Source of the DNA: Orthonyx spaldingii
Taxonomy: Eukaryota; Chordata; Aves; Passeriformes; Orthonychidae
Direction of reading: 5' to 3'
NCBI GenBank assembly: GCA_013397795.1
Contig: VZTJ01000075.1
Coordinates: 1-64,000, forward strand
DNA: 64,000 nt
The position numbers were made by a program, and so were the translations under genes. The notes under the pieces were generated by a model. It did no database searches. It was not told the DNA's origin and was given only the letters and a program-made list of their open reading frames with translations. Each line of letters starts with the position of its first letter. The first letter of the stretch is position 1. Positions 24,523 to 36,660 of the stretch are shown in pieces.

Positions 24523-26790
24523 TTCTCCTGGCCCTAAAATCCATGTCATTACGCTGCAGAGTTAAAAAAATGGGGAACAAAAAAAAAAAAAAAAAGATGA
24601 ACCGGGTAGGTTATATTTCTCTTATTTTAATCAAGAGATTGGGAATTTCAACCTCTGTTCAATGACACAATGTGAGACTGAGGCTTGCAGATAAAGGGAG
24701 TGAGTGACTCCTGCCCAAAATATTTGTAATGTAAATAGATCAAGATGGTCCTGAGGGAAGGGGGCATAAAATTATGTGGTTGTTTGAACAGTAAGGCCTC
24801 AAGTGGTTACTGGATTAGAATTCCCACTGGAATTCAGCCCAGGTTGATTCATCTGCTTAAGGTTGTGCTCTCCATTGGCTTGAGGAATGCTGTTTCACTT
24901 CCTTGCTGTTGGCTAGCCCAGAGGGCCACAAGCCACGTGTGAAGCCAGTTCTTGGAGAAAGACTGAACTTCAATTCCACCTCTCCTGGGGCCTCTTCTTG
25001 AGTCCCAACTAGAATGTGTTATGTCCTCTCAAAAAGAGTTGGTACAGCTTTTTCCAGTAGTTGATTAAAATAAAGCAGTATCCTCAATATCACCTGGCTT
25101 GGCAAAAACCCACTGAAATCTGAGTGAAAAGCCAACTTTTGTTGAAGTTCTCCCTGCCCCAGATGTGAAGGCTCCAGCTGTGTCAGCAGCAGCACCGAGC
25201 TGCCACTCCCACTCTGTGCGGCTCCTGGCTCTGCATGTCAGAGTGGTAAAAATAACTCTGTTTGAAACCTAGTGGAAATATTAAGGGCTTAATTATCATC
25301 TGCTTTGGAGCTTTTTTTTCAGCTGAGACTGAGGAGATAGGAAGAATTTGGCTGCTGCTCCCTGCTCCTGCACCACCCAACCACACTGAGACTAAAGCAA
25401 CTTGGTGGCTCCTGTATTTTTAGTGGTCCCTCTGGCAGGAAGGGATTAGAGGGAATTGCAGCTACTTCAATACCCCCTTTTTCCAGGCATGTGTGTGTGC
25501 CTGTCCCCAGCAGACCCCTTGGCTGTGTGTAGCTTTTTGTGAAAGAGGGAAAGTAAAATCTATTTTTAGGCAGTCTGAGTGGCCTGTTATTGGAGGCAAG
25601 GTTGTTGACTCATGCCCATCTGATATCGTTTAAAGGGTTAGATATTGCCAGCTAACAAAAATAAGTGCTGTTACTCCCTCCTAGTCAATAGAATTAACTG
25701 TTCTTAAGCTGACATTTGCTTTTATGGCAGAGGCAGTGCATCCCCAGGGCCCTGTCAATAATGTATACATGACTGAGAAGGTGCAAATCTGGATTTTCGT
25801 GGGATTGTGGTGATGGAAACAGAAATATGAAGGCAGCAGAGCTGCCAGGGAGCCTTCAGCTCTGTGTCTGTCACTTATGTTCATCTCTATTCGAAGAACC
25901 TGCAGTAATTATAAGGGAAGGAGACCAAAGGGTGCTCTGTTAACACTGAGGGCTCTTCCCTTTCCATGGTAGAGTCTTGGAAAGGCCCTTCCCTCCTCCT
26001 CCTCCTCCTCCTCCTCCTCCTCCTCACCCCAGCCTGCCTCAGGAGCATTCTCTTTGTTAAATAGAAACTCTTCTGTTTCCTGTCTGTTGGTTTTTGGCGT
26101 CAGTTTTGAAGGCCTGAATCGCTCCCTGGGGACGTGCCCTGGAAAACTGATGGGAACCGGTTTCCTATCAGCAGCTGAGATGCAGTTCCTGGCTCCACTT
26201 TTCTAGGGAATCACAGTGTGCAGACCTGGACAGCATCACGTGCACAGTGTAAGAGAGCAGGCACCTCTTGTAGGCTGAGTGTGTGAAATCCTGAGGCAAA
26301 TACTTCTTGCAAACTCAGGGCACAAGGGAGGTGGGAGGGGAAAATATCAGCTCGTAAAGCTTTGCCTGCTGGCTCAGGAGCAGGGAAAGAAATGCATAAA
26401 AAGTGAATACAGTTCTGTTTCTTTTTTAGGTCACAGCTGGAATTAACCATGAGGTATTTAACACTGAAGTGGAAGGGAAGGATGAAACACTAGGGAGAGG
26501 AACTGCCTGAAAACTGGTGAGCCCAATGTACCTTTTGAACAAGAAAGATGAAGGATTTGCTTGGTATGAGGTCATACTTACTACAAGATCCTTGTCTTTC
26601 TTTCCCTCAGTTGGGATAAGGAAAGCCAGGGCTCCAGGTATCCCACTTGAAATGCAACATAAAGGGGAGATGCAACAGGCAGGTGGGGAAAACTGGCTGT
26701 GAGTGAAACAGGCCTCCCAAATACACCTTCCACTGCTTCCACTGCGGCTGCTCTGGCCAGGCTGGCTCTGTGAAACCAGAGCAGCAGACA
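24523..26790. other. Intergenic, no gene seen
   Basis: Unique sequence with an A-run at 24580-24596 and a (CCT)n microsatellite at 25991-26025. No exon is supported. Confidence 0.5.
25991..26025. repeat. (CCT)n microsatellite
   Basis: Eleven or so uninterrupted CCT units, purine/pyrimidine asymmetric. Confidence 0.95.
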
Positions 26791-26794
26791 GAGA

Positions 26795-27045
26795 ATCCCA
26801 GAAAGAATCCCAGAATGGTTTTTGTTGAGAGGGACCTTAAAGCCCATCTCATTCCACCCCCTGCCATGGGCAGGGACACCTCCCACTATCCCAGGCTGCT
26901 CCAAGCCCCAATGTCCAGCCTGGCCTTGGACACTTGCAGGGATCCAGGGGCAGCCACAGCTTCTCTGAGCACCCTCTACCAGGGCCTCACCATCCTCACA
27001 GGGAAGAATTTCTTCCTAACACATAACCTTAACCTGCCTTCTGTC
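26795..27045 (-). mobile_element. CR1 LINE 3'-end fragment
   Basis: Antisense CR1 with agagggaccttaaagcccat, ctgccatgggcagggacacc, ccttggacacttgcagggat and cctcaccatcctcacaggga. It is followed within about 10 bp by a second CR1 copy of another type. Confidence 0.94.
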
Positions 27046-27051
27046 ATTTTA

Positions 27052-27448
27052 AAGAATCATGGAATCATTTATGTTGGAAAAGACATCGAGTCCAACCTGT
27101 GACTGATGCCCACCTTGTCACCAGCCCAGAGCACTGAGTGCCATGTCCAGGCCTTCCTTGGATATCTCCAGGGATGGGGACTCCACCACCTCCCTGAGCA
27201 GCCCCTTCCAATGCTTGAGAACCCCTTCCACAAAGAAATTCCTCCTGAACCTCCCCTGGCACAACCTGAGGCCGTTTCCTCTGGTCCTGTCACTTGCTGC
27301 CCAGGAGAAGTTGCTGATCCCTGCCTGGCTCCTGTTTTAGAGTGAGAAGGTTTCCCCTGAGCCTCCTTTCCTCAGGAGAACAGAGCTGAACTCCTCCCCA
27401 CAGCTGCTCTAATCCCTTCAGCTGCCCAATTCCCAGCATGATGGCCAT
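27052..27448 (-). mobile_element. CR1 LINE 3' portion, different subfamily
   Basis: Antisense CR1: gaatcatttatgttggaaaa, gacatcgagtccaacctgtg, ccagggatggggactccacc and tggcacaacctgaggccgtt, continuing to ctgctctaatcccttcagct. The spacing and blocks differ from the copy just upstream, so these are two insertions in the same orientation. Confidence 0.9.
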
Positions 27449-27829
27449 TTTTCCCCGTTGAAGCAATGCTGATAGCTGCTCTCTGGGTGCACCCTTTGGC
27501 TCACCATAGTGGCCACGGTGCCTTGATTGCATTGTTAGAATTCAGGCTAATCAACACCAAATGGGGTCTTGCTTTTACAACAGATTTTTCTGTACCATGA
27601 TAATAGAAGTCCTCTCCGAAATATTCCTGGAAAGGGCTTATTTTTCTTCCAGATGAAAATGGGGGCAGAGAATGGCACTCTAGAACCAATATCTGAGTCA
27701 ATCCCAACCCTTTGTGGGGTTTGGAAAGACTTCTTTAAAGTGCTGCTCAGTGTCACTGGATGGACAAAACAAAATTTATGCTGCTCCCCAGGTTAGCACT
27801 GCATATGCTGTGCTGTGCTCCCTTTTCCC

Positions 27830-28150
27830 TAACTAGAAAATTTATTCCAGACCTGAATAAAATCTCTTCCCCAATGTAGATAAATTCCTTTTGTAATAAA
27901 AACGCATTTTATTTTTCTGACAAAACAAGATTTTTCACGAGGGGAGTAGGGGAAAACTGCATTCAAAAACACACTGCAAGAAAGCACATCGCAAGAATAT
28001 AGGCCCAGTAGTCATCGACAATTAGAATAGTTTCTTGGAGAGGGCCCCAAAATAGCAAAAAAACTTCTTTATTTGTGATATGTTGATTAATGATATGCTA
28101 ATAGCTGAGGAATGTCTTTAACGATTATTTGGTTTTAAAAAACCTAAGCA
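27830..28150. other. AT-rich unique block, candidate conserved non-coding element
   Basis: Contains gttgattaatgatatgctaa, which carries homeodomain-like TAAT cores and an octamer-like ATGCTAAT. No repeat match is evident. Function is inferred from texture only. Confidence 0.2.
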
Positions 28151-28616
28151 GAGCCAGGATCCTCTTTGGGCTGAAGGGACATTTACAGTTTCCCAGCGAG
28201 GCAGACATTGGGATCATACCCAGCAGCTGTTGGGAATCACAGTCATGGTCCAAAAACACCCAGAAGGCACATGCCTAACTTTACCCTTCCTCCATAAAAC
28301 TTGTGGTACACAGTGACAAGGCACAGCAGAAGAAATGCTGGATCAAGAGGGAAAAGATGGAGTTGGCCAAGTCAGGCAGGAGGCCCATGTCGGAGCCAGG
28401 AGGTGAAATCACCTCTCCTGAGGACGCTCTTTACCATCACTGCCAGAGGCAAAGCTGACCTTCCCGTGGCTTCCTGTGCAAGATCCCAGGCTCCACAGGA
28501 CCTGACACTTGAATCCAGCTTCTTACTTTTATCTTTTGTGCTGCTTGGCCCTCAGGCTGCTTTCCGAGTGGGCCATGAGCATCATGGTGAATTGCTGTCA
28601 GAGGGCTTTTCCAATT

Positions 28617-28662
28617 GGAAAAAGCCAAACAAAACCCAAAACAAAACCAAACAAAAACCCCG
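28617..28662. repeat. (CAAAA)n-like simple repeat
   Basis: Imperfect run of caaaa/ccaaaa units. Confidence 0.8.
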
Positions 28663-29717
28663 AGCTATGACCAGAAACCTTCCCTGAGGGTTTTTTAACC
28701 CAAGCTCCCAACGAAGTTTAATGCTGCTGTGGAGGACTGTGTTGTGCAGTGTGGTCTGAAAGGTGGGGAGGAGAAGGGAGAGCAGGAATTAATCCTGTGG
28801 CGTGTGGTGAGCAAGATGTTCACTTTGCAGACAGATGCTCTTCAGCAGTTAGTGGGGATGCAGTCCCTGCCTAATTGCATTTCGCCAATCCCTGATCTTT
28901 TAGATCAGTGGGAAGAGTTCCAGGCAGTCAGCAGACTTGGGAAAAAGCCCCAAATGACAGAGAAAATTAGACTTTGGGAGTTTTGAACTGTTGTTGCCTG
29001 ACTCATGGCTGTGGGTATTTTCCTCTCTGTGCAGCTGTTGGGAGAACTGGGGGTGGCTACTGGGAGATGATTGAATCCATGTGACATCCCTGAGGTAAAA
29101 GGGTTCTGTGGTGAGGCCTTAAAATGCTACAGCAATCCCAACAACCAACAATTCTGACTGGCAAGACTGAGTCTGGGAGAGCTCTGCTGTGAAATTCCTG
29201 GAGTTATTTGGGCAGTGATAGCACCCACTGCCCCCGGGGTTGTGAGGGAGAGGTCAAAGGGATGGGTTGTTGCCCCCAAGAAACTGCTTACAAAAGAAAT
29301 GAGAAACAGAAATAAATGGGCTGTTGCAAATTTGAAACAAGAAGCAGGAGGATTGGTCAGATGTGAGGGATGAAGGCTCCTCTGGCTGCTTTTAGGTGCC
29401 TTCTCCAATGAGTTGACTGTCTCATTTTAATGAGGTGAAAAGGAGCTCAGGTGCTCCAAAAGTTAGGACCAAGGATGGCTGTATCCTTGTGAATCCTGTA
29501 CCAGCTGTAGAGTGGAAGAGAGACTCAGGAAGCTGCACGGCTGTGCTGCTCACAGCTGCTGATTCCTCTCTCTTCCCAACTCTGCTTCCAAGAGGGGTCA
29601 AAGCCAGGCCAACAGACAAAGTGCCAGGGATAAATTTCAGTGCTGATAGCCATAGCTTCTCCCCCATCTGCATAGCTGAAAATGGAGAGAGACCAAGAAA
29701 AAGTCTGAAGCACCACA

Positions 29718-29740
29718 ATGATGATGATGATAATAATAAT
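29718..29740. repeat. (ATG)n(ATA)n trinucleotide repeat
   Basis: Short atgatgatgatgataataat run. It creates the DDDD/NNN stretch in a spurious plus-strand frame. Confidence 0.9.
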
Positions 29741-32700
29741 CCCCAATTCCCTTGTAGTCAGTCTCATCTCACCCCACCCTTTATTTCTTCTCCAGCAATC
29801 CTGTTTCCTCAGGATTGCTGGCACCCTGAGGAGGACAGATCCGGTGCAGGAGTCGTGCTGGAGGTCAGAGATATCATGGGGTGGGATGGGATGTGGGTTT
29901 CTTTCAGGACAGCAAGTTCAGATTCTGGTCTGCCAGAGGTTTTTCCGTGCAACCTTAAGCCTACCTTTTAAACTCCTCTCTGCCTCAATTTTCCAGCAAT
30001 TAAATGGGGTGGTACTTTTCTCTTTAGTTGTTTGGACTGTCAGCTGTGTAAAACAGAGGCAGTTCCGTCTCCTAGCATGCCTGCTCCTGACTGTAGCTGC
30101 TGCCACAATATCTCTTTTAATGAGGGAATGAGCACGTCTTCCTCTCTGCTCAGGACCAGCCAGGAAACTCTTTGGGTTTCCCATCACAGCACCAGGGACA
30201 AGAAGACAGGATTTGACTCTGAATTGCCAGATCCCGGCACAGATTAGCCAGGCACATTTACAAAAAGCCACAGGACAGTCTCTGCTCAGAGAGGGAGCTC
30301 CCTGAAGGTTGTGTCCCAGTCCACACTGTCCTCAGAGCAGCTGGGTTCCGCTAGACTGCTGGGCTCTCACGAGCAGGGCTGGCCCGAGGGCTCTGAGCAG
30401 GTGTTGCAAATTTTCCTCCTTTTGTGGTGTTTTTTTCCTCAAGCAGGGCAAGACCATCTGTGACGCTCTGAGGTCATTAATGGTTTCCAGGATTGCCAGG
30501 AAATAGAAAAAATACTTGTGCAGCCTACGACGTGTAGGGCAAGCAGATATTATAGTCACATATGCAGGAACACAGAGCAGGGTGTAGGGGTTTGTGAAAT
30601 ATTCCAGTGGAGTGGCTTCCAGCAGTTTTGCCTTTAGGAAGCTGCACAGCTGTTCCAAGCTGTTGAGCACTCGGGGAGATGAGCTCTATTTGCATGACAA
30701 AGGCAAAAACAATGTCGTTGTCTAAGTCACCTTTTCCCTGGTGTGCCAAGCAGGGGTCCCTTCCAGTCCCTTGCTGCGACTGCTTCCACCTGCAGGCAAG
30801 GATGTCCGAGGTGTTACCTTAGCCCTCAAACCCACCTGGAGAACCTGGTGTTTTGGGCTGTAGCCCAAAAATCCGAACAAAAGCCTGCTGGAGAGCCAGT
30901 GGGAATCTTTCCATGAAATGCGCAAGGGTTTGCTTTGGATTTCATTTGCTCTCTGCAAAGCTAAGCCGCGGCCAGTGGAATGACTCTGCTTTGGGATACT
31001 CACGCTATCCCTTCGAGGGGTGTTTCAGAGGTTAGGAAGAGTCTCCACGCAGGAAGCAAATCCTACCAGGAGCACCAGGGTCTCCTGGATCCAATCACGC
31101 CTGAAGCCTTAATGAAGCTCTTTTATGGGGCAAGGCCACTCGGTGCTGCTGTCACTCGTGCACAAATCCTTCGTGGCCTGTAAGGAGCGGTGGGTGCTTG
31201 GAGGAGAGCTGGGATGTGCTCGTGTAGTTTTACAACTGCACATCAACATCTCAGAATCAGTATTCATGGATCAGTTATCAGGAATCTGGCTCAAGTGGAA
31301 GGCATTGTGATAAAAACGTCTGGATGTTTCATTTGCAGCCAGGAAAAGGAGCAGAGTTTTTCTAGGCTGGCGTGGGTTTCCTCGGCTTTGACAGAACAGT
31401 TTTTGTTTTGACACTGTCAAAACATTTCTTTTTTCTTTTTTTTTTTTTTTGTAGTTCTTTGCCCTTTTTGATGGAGATACTTTTATTAGAATCTGACTTC
31501 AGTATGCTATAGACTATGTGATTTTTATAGTTAGTATATTAATAGTCTGCTCTATTGTTTTGCTCTTATTGCACCAAACTATTTCTACATCTTTGAGAAG
31601 AGGTTTTATGCTATGAGAAAAAAAATCAGCATTGCTAAAGGAAATTATACTGATCTTTCTTTGTGGTTTTTTAAGCAATTCACTGATTAATTTCCACAAA
31701 GATATTTGTATTTAATTTGCCTTTCTAGGAACTTATAGGAAAGTACTGGGGCTTCCCAGAGAACAAAAACTATACCTCCCAGCCCACATGAGTGTGGTTC
31801 TTTTTGTAGAGATAAGGATGCATTTATTTCACTGGTGTGAGAGTCCCTTTATAAACTTATTTCATGATCCAAGTGGTCTGGCAATAAGAACCTGCAGTAA
31901 TTGAATGTTGCTGATTTTATATCTGTTATTACATGTACCTAACTTCACTCAGGGGGGTTTCACTGACTCTGAGGTTGGACGCCATACAGAGTCAGAGGGA
32001 TACTGTTAATCCTTCTATTATAACCTGGGGAATTTGGGAATGGAGACAGCAATTATTTTCCAGAGGTGGTGCAGGGAATCAAAGAGAGGTGAAACCATGA
32101 ACACTGGTCCCAGAACTCCTACACAGCATCAGGACCTCCAGCAGGTCCAGCAGGTGCTACCTGTGTTTTCCATCTTGTCTTGCCAATGTTTTTTCCAGAT
32201 CCCAACCTTGTGTAGTGAGAGGCTTTGTAAAGCTCTTTCAGGAGCATCCACTCTGTCTTGTTTAAAACTTTGCTCTGTCCTTGAGGAAAGAGAATTGTTC
32301 CTCCCTCTCTTGAAACTTGTGCTATCTTCAGCTGTAGCAGCACAGAAAATTAATTGATATGATCCTGCATAAAACTGTTTTCTCAACAGCTTCACCCCAT
32401 CCAAAATTCTTACTTTCTGAAGATGGGAGTGATGGTTAGTACACGCATATTTTTGAATTTGCTCACAGTTAGCAGCTTACCAGGATTGTTTTAAAGTTTA
32501 AAGCCCAGTTTAGGAATAACAAAGGGCTTAAAACAGCTTATTATGGTCCTACTCAGGTAAAGAAGTGCATCTTTGCACCACATGCATGGCCTCTACCCCA
32601 GTTCATCCAGAGGAGAGCCTGATTTCACTGCCAGCAGCGTTTTGACTCCATCTGGGTGAAACTGGATGGAACGGCAAGGACTGGGCAGTTGGATTGCAAC

Positions 32701-35361
32701 AGGAGGGTAGGGGTTGGAGTATCTGTGGAATGCGCAAGTAGGAATCTGATGCAGTGGAGTCTGGCTTGAAGTGGAGCTGCAAGCCCTGCCTGTCCTGGAG
32801 ATGTCCTAGACCCCTGTAAGGAATTAGAGGGAGTTACTTCGTGTTTTGGGCCAGGTTTACAGAGGGAGATTGGAGACAGACAATCCTGCAGCAGCGTTTG
32901 TTTAGGTTTGCAGCTTTCAAAGTGCTCTAATTGCCTTTTAAACAGCTATTCCTTTATTCAAGGAGACCTGCCTGGGGGGCTTCCCCAGCTTTAATTCCAG
33001 ATTCCCATGGAAATCCAGGAGTCTGGGGACATTTCAGGGCTGGCGTTCTGCTTTGTGATGTTTTGCCTTTTTCAGGAGTGTTGGATGCTACATGTAAAGC
33101 AAATCCTAAAGTGAAAGATCTTAGGAAAGGGTTTGAGAAATGCAGTCCATCCTCCAGCTTTTGCTCATATTGCAGCTACCCAGGCTTAGAATAATCTGGT
33201 TTAAGATAGCATGAAAACATTCACCTTGCCAGGGGCATTCAAGTGTCACCAACCAAACGTTTGGGCCAGGCCAGTTCCATTCTTTGTGTTGTTTGGGTTG
33301 GTTTATTTCCACCATTCCCTGAGCTTTCTAGGAAAAACAGTTTCATCTGCAACAAAATATAGTTCTAACTCCTCCACTAAGAGGACTTTTGATGTGCTGT
33401 TCAAAGCAAATCCATCGGAGTAGGGTTCTGTTAATAAAACTCTGGAGAAACAGGAGGTCAAGTGACGTGAGGAAACAGACCTCTCCGTCTCTTTGGAGCT
33501 CCCATTCAAAGCCAAGAGGAATTTATCCTGACAAAAACACCAGTTTTAACTTTGGAGGTTGCTCTTTGAGCCACAAAGAACTAATTCATGCTAGTGGATT
33601 GCATAAAGACACCCACATCTTTCCAGTGTTCCCAGGTATATCCAGGGACAACTATTTTATTTTTTAAAATATACTTTTCAAAATAATTAAACCCCAAACC
33701 CTAAGTCCTAGAATTTTATTTGGTGTTTCTTAGGTTCAAACATAATTTCTGACTGGAGCCAGAGGTATTTAATGTGAGGAGGAGGCAAGTGTTTGCACAG
33801 GATATCAGCTGGCCAGGGCTGTCTTTATCCAAGGAGCTTCTGTTTCTGAGATCTGCTGGGTTTTGTTGGGGTTTTCTTTCTCCCCACAGAGAAATCCATG
33901 CTACTTCTTTTTTTTGTACATAGCCCAGTGCTTTTAGCTGACTTTCCACTCTCCTCTTCACATAACTGAGATGTTGCCAGCGTGCAAAATACCACATCTT
34001 GCAGAAAACTTATGCCCCAAACACTTTATATGGGAGTCACACACACGTCCCTGGGCATGAGAAGCCTTCCCTGATGCTGTCACACCCTTGTATTCCCCAG
34101 GAACCAAAGGTAAGGATGGCTGCAAAATATCATTTCAGATGGTCCACCCAGACTTGTGATTTGTCTCTCCACCTCTTGTCATTCAATAGCCTTGAGCTGC
34201 TTGTCGGGGTGGGGACCACCAGCAGTGATGGAGAGATGTGTTCATCTCTTGGAAAATATCATTTTCATGTAGCCACAAACCCAGGGCAGTTACTGCTCCC
34301 TGCCACTTTCTTCTCCTAGTCCAGAAGTGACCTTGCAGAGGCCATTTATAGGTTTTTCAGGCCTCCAGAAATGCAAGGACTTGAGCCAAAAAATCTGGCT
34401 TTCTCTCCCAAACCTTGTATGTAACTGAAATACCTTGGCACAGGCACTGTGGGTCCTCAGCCTGGCAAAATCTGGATTGTGTGCAAGGTTCTGAATGCCC
34501 TGAAACCTCAGTCCCCCTGTTCCCATGTAACCTGAACTTATGATTTGTCAGGAAAGCTTGAATTAAGAGAAGCCTGTGGTATTCTTTAAGGGATGAGAAG
34601 GAGTAGGTTGGAAAACCCAAGCTGGCCCCAGCCTATTGAATATCCACTTGCTGATGAGAAGGGAGTACGTGGGATAGACTCTGTGGGGACTTTCTCCCTT
34701 CTTTCCACTCCTTTGGCTCTGGGCCTTTTGCCAGCAATTTCCATGGCTGTCATTCTGGTGGCACTCCGGTCAAATTCCCCCCTTGGCTCACAGACATGGT
34801 CCTCAGACTCACTGGGCAAAAATCTTGCCCTCGTTTGGCTCAGGACCTAACTGGTCACTGTTCCCAGTCCCTGCATGCATTTCTATGCCCACAGCTGCCT
34901 ATGGCTTTTCCAGATTTTCAAGCAGCCCTGTGAACCAGCTACACCCCCATGTCCAAGGGGCTTCCCTTTCCTCCAAATGACTCATGGCCTGCGTGGACAA
35001 GAGGCCCTTTCTTCCAGAAGGCTCCCAAAGACATTGCAGACATTGCAAAAAAAAGGGCAAAAGGTTCCTGGAAATCATTGCTGGGATAAAACGTAAAATA
35101 TTGCAAAGTGGGATTTGTCTTCCCAAAGGAATGGCAGGCTGGCTCAAGTATGGTTTCCTCCCACCTATCTTTGGAAAGACTGACTCATCCTGTGGGGCTG
35201 CTTCTTTCTCTTTCCATCGGCTGCAGAGTCCTGCATGTAACAGGGCATTTAACTTCCAGGGTCTTTGCAGGACTGTGTAATATCTTAATTTCTCTTTTCA
35301 GGCTGGTAGTGGCCAGCCCAGCTCCTGGGCAGCTGACTTGTGCTTTAATTGTAAAATGAGC

Positions 35362-35572
35362 CCCAGAATCCCAGAATGGTTTGGGTTGGAAGGGACTTTA
35401 AATACCATCCCATCCCATCTGGCCACAGGCAGGGACACCTTCCACTATCCCAGGTTGCTCCAAGGCCTGTCCAACCTGGCCTTGGACACTTCCAGGGATG
35501 GGGCAGCCACAGCTTCCCTGGGCACCCTGTGCCAGGGCCTCCCCACCCTCACAGGGAAGAATTCCTTCAGTA
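35362..35572 (-). mobile_element. CR1 LINE 3'-end fragment
   Basis: Antisense CR1: cagaatggtttgggttggaa, ggcagggacaccttccacta, ccttggacacttccagggat and ctccccaccctcacaggga. Well preserved, so relatively young. Confidence 0.95.
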
Positions 35573-35699
35573 ATGCGGTAAATAGAGTAAAACATGAAAC
35601 TTCTTGTTTTAGGCCAGGCACAATTATCTGGGCACATACAAATGGTGTTTGCAAATTTGGGGTTAATGTATCTGAAGGCAGAGTTTGGATTTAAAGATT

Positions 35700-35850
35700 A
35701 GTTCTTTGTGCTGAGTGAGAGGAGGTTGATTTTATTAAAGATACGTTTTGCATGATTTTTCACGTTTCTCTGGCTGCACGTCCCCATTGACTTAAAGAAC
35801 AGCCCTCACCGCAAGCTATTACATCATGAACTTGATATCTCTCCCTGGGA
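35700..35850. other. Candidate conserved non-coding element
   Basis: Unique, with tgattttattaaagatacgt, a cacgttt core and ttacatcatgaac. It looks like constrained non-coding DNA by texture, with no direct proof. Confidence 0.2.
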
Positions 35851-36570
35851 AAAGAAACACTTTTTAGGAAAAAAAGCGAACGGAGGAGGGAGAAAAAAGA
35901 AGGAAGTGTTCAGAGGAGTTCAGAAAGCCTGAGATTCCTCCAGGGTCCCCAGCTGTGCTGTATGTTGTCCCAGCTGACCACCAGATATTTCCGCTCTGCA
36001 CATTAATGCATTCACAGAGAGATCAAAGTGCCTGCCCTGGGCGTGCTCCGGGCCAAGTGTGGATGTCCTACCTCCAAACAGCCTGATCCGGAGCTTCCAG
36101 CCCTTTATCCTTCCCTCCTGATGTGCCTGGGGCTAAGCACGGGCTCTCTGGAGCTCATTATGGGCAGTGTGTTAAGTGAAGGACAAATCTTCCCAAGCTC
36201 CGTGGTCCCGGTGGCCTGGAAGCCACATCTGCTGCCAGAATATTTTGGGTGATGGAAACAATTTTCCTTCCGTGTTGAAGGGAAGAAGAGCAGCACTTCT
36301 CTGATGGTCCCATCAGGCCACATCTCCTGCTGCCACTCTTTAGAGGTGCCACTTTGGAGGCAAGTGCTGGTGGGTGGCCTTGGGACAGCCCAACTCATCC
36401 AGTGTTGGGAAGTTGGAGGAATCCGGTTAGGAAGGCTCTGCCAGCTCTGTTGCCCCAGAGGTTTGGTTTGTGATGCAGCCCAGATCAAAGCCACATCCTT
36501 TACCACTCAGGAAATGCTTCAAAGCAGTATTTTACATCTTCACAACATTTTTTCAGAGGATGGTTCTGGA

Positions 36571-36660
36571 ATTATAGAGTCACAGAATGGTTTGGGTTGG
36601 ATGGGACCTTAGAAATCATCTTGTTCCAAGCCCTGAACAGGGGCATTTTCCACTAGAATC
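36571..36660 (-). mobile_element. CR1 LINE terminal 3' fragment
   Basis: Antisense: attatagagtcacagaatgg, tttgggttggatgggacctt and gaacaggggcattttccact. About 90 bp. Confidence 0.88.

Larger units (their letters stand above)
27449..35361. other. Intergenic, no gene seen
   Basis: Nearly 8 kb with no clear CR1 copy. It holds simple repeats (28617-28662, 29718-29740), a T-run at 31438-31451 and AT-rich unique DNA. No recognisable exon, tRNA or pseudogene was found. Confidence 0.5.

Noticed and set aside
23785..24549. 254-codon minus-strand frame, longest in the window
   Set aside because: The first third is sense CR1 and the rest is unique DNA with no recognisable domain; a repeat-to-unique read-through.
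29435..29971. 178-codon plus-strand frame with a DDDD/NNN run
   Set aside because: The acidic run is the ATG/ATA microsatellite; no family resemblance.
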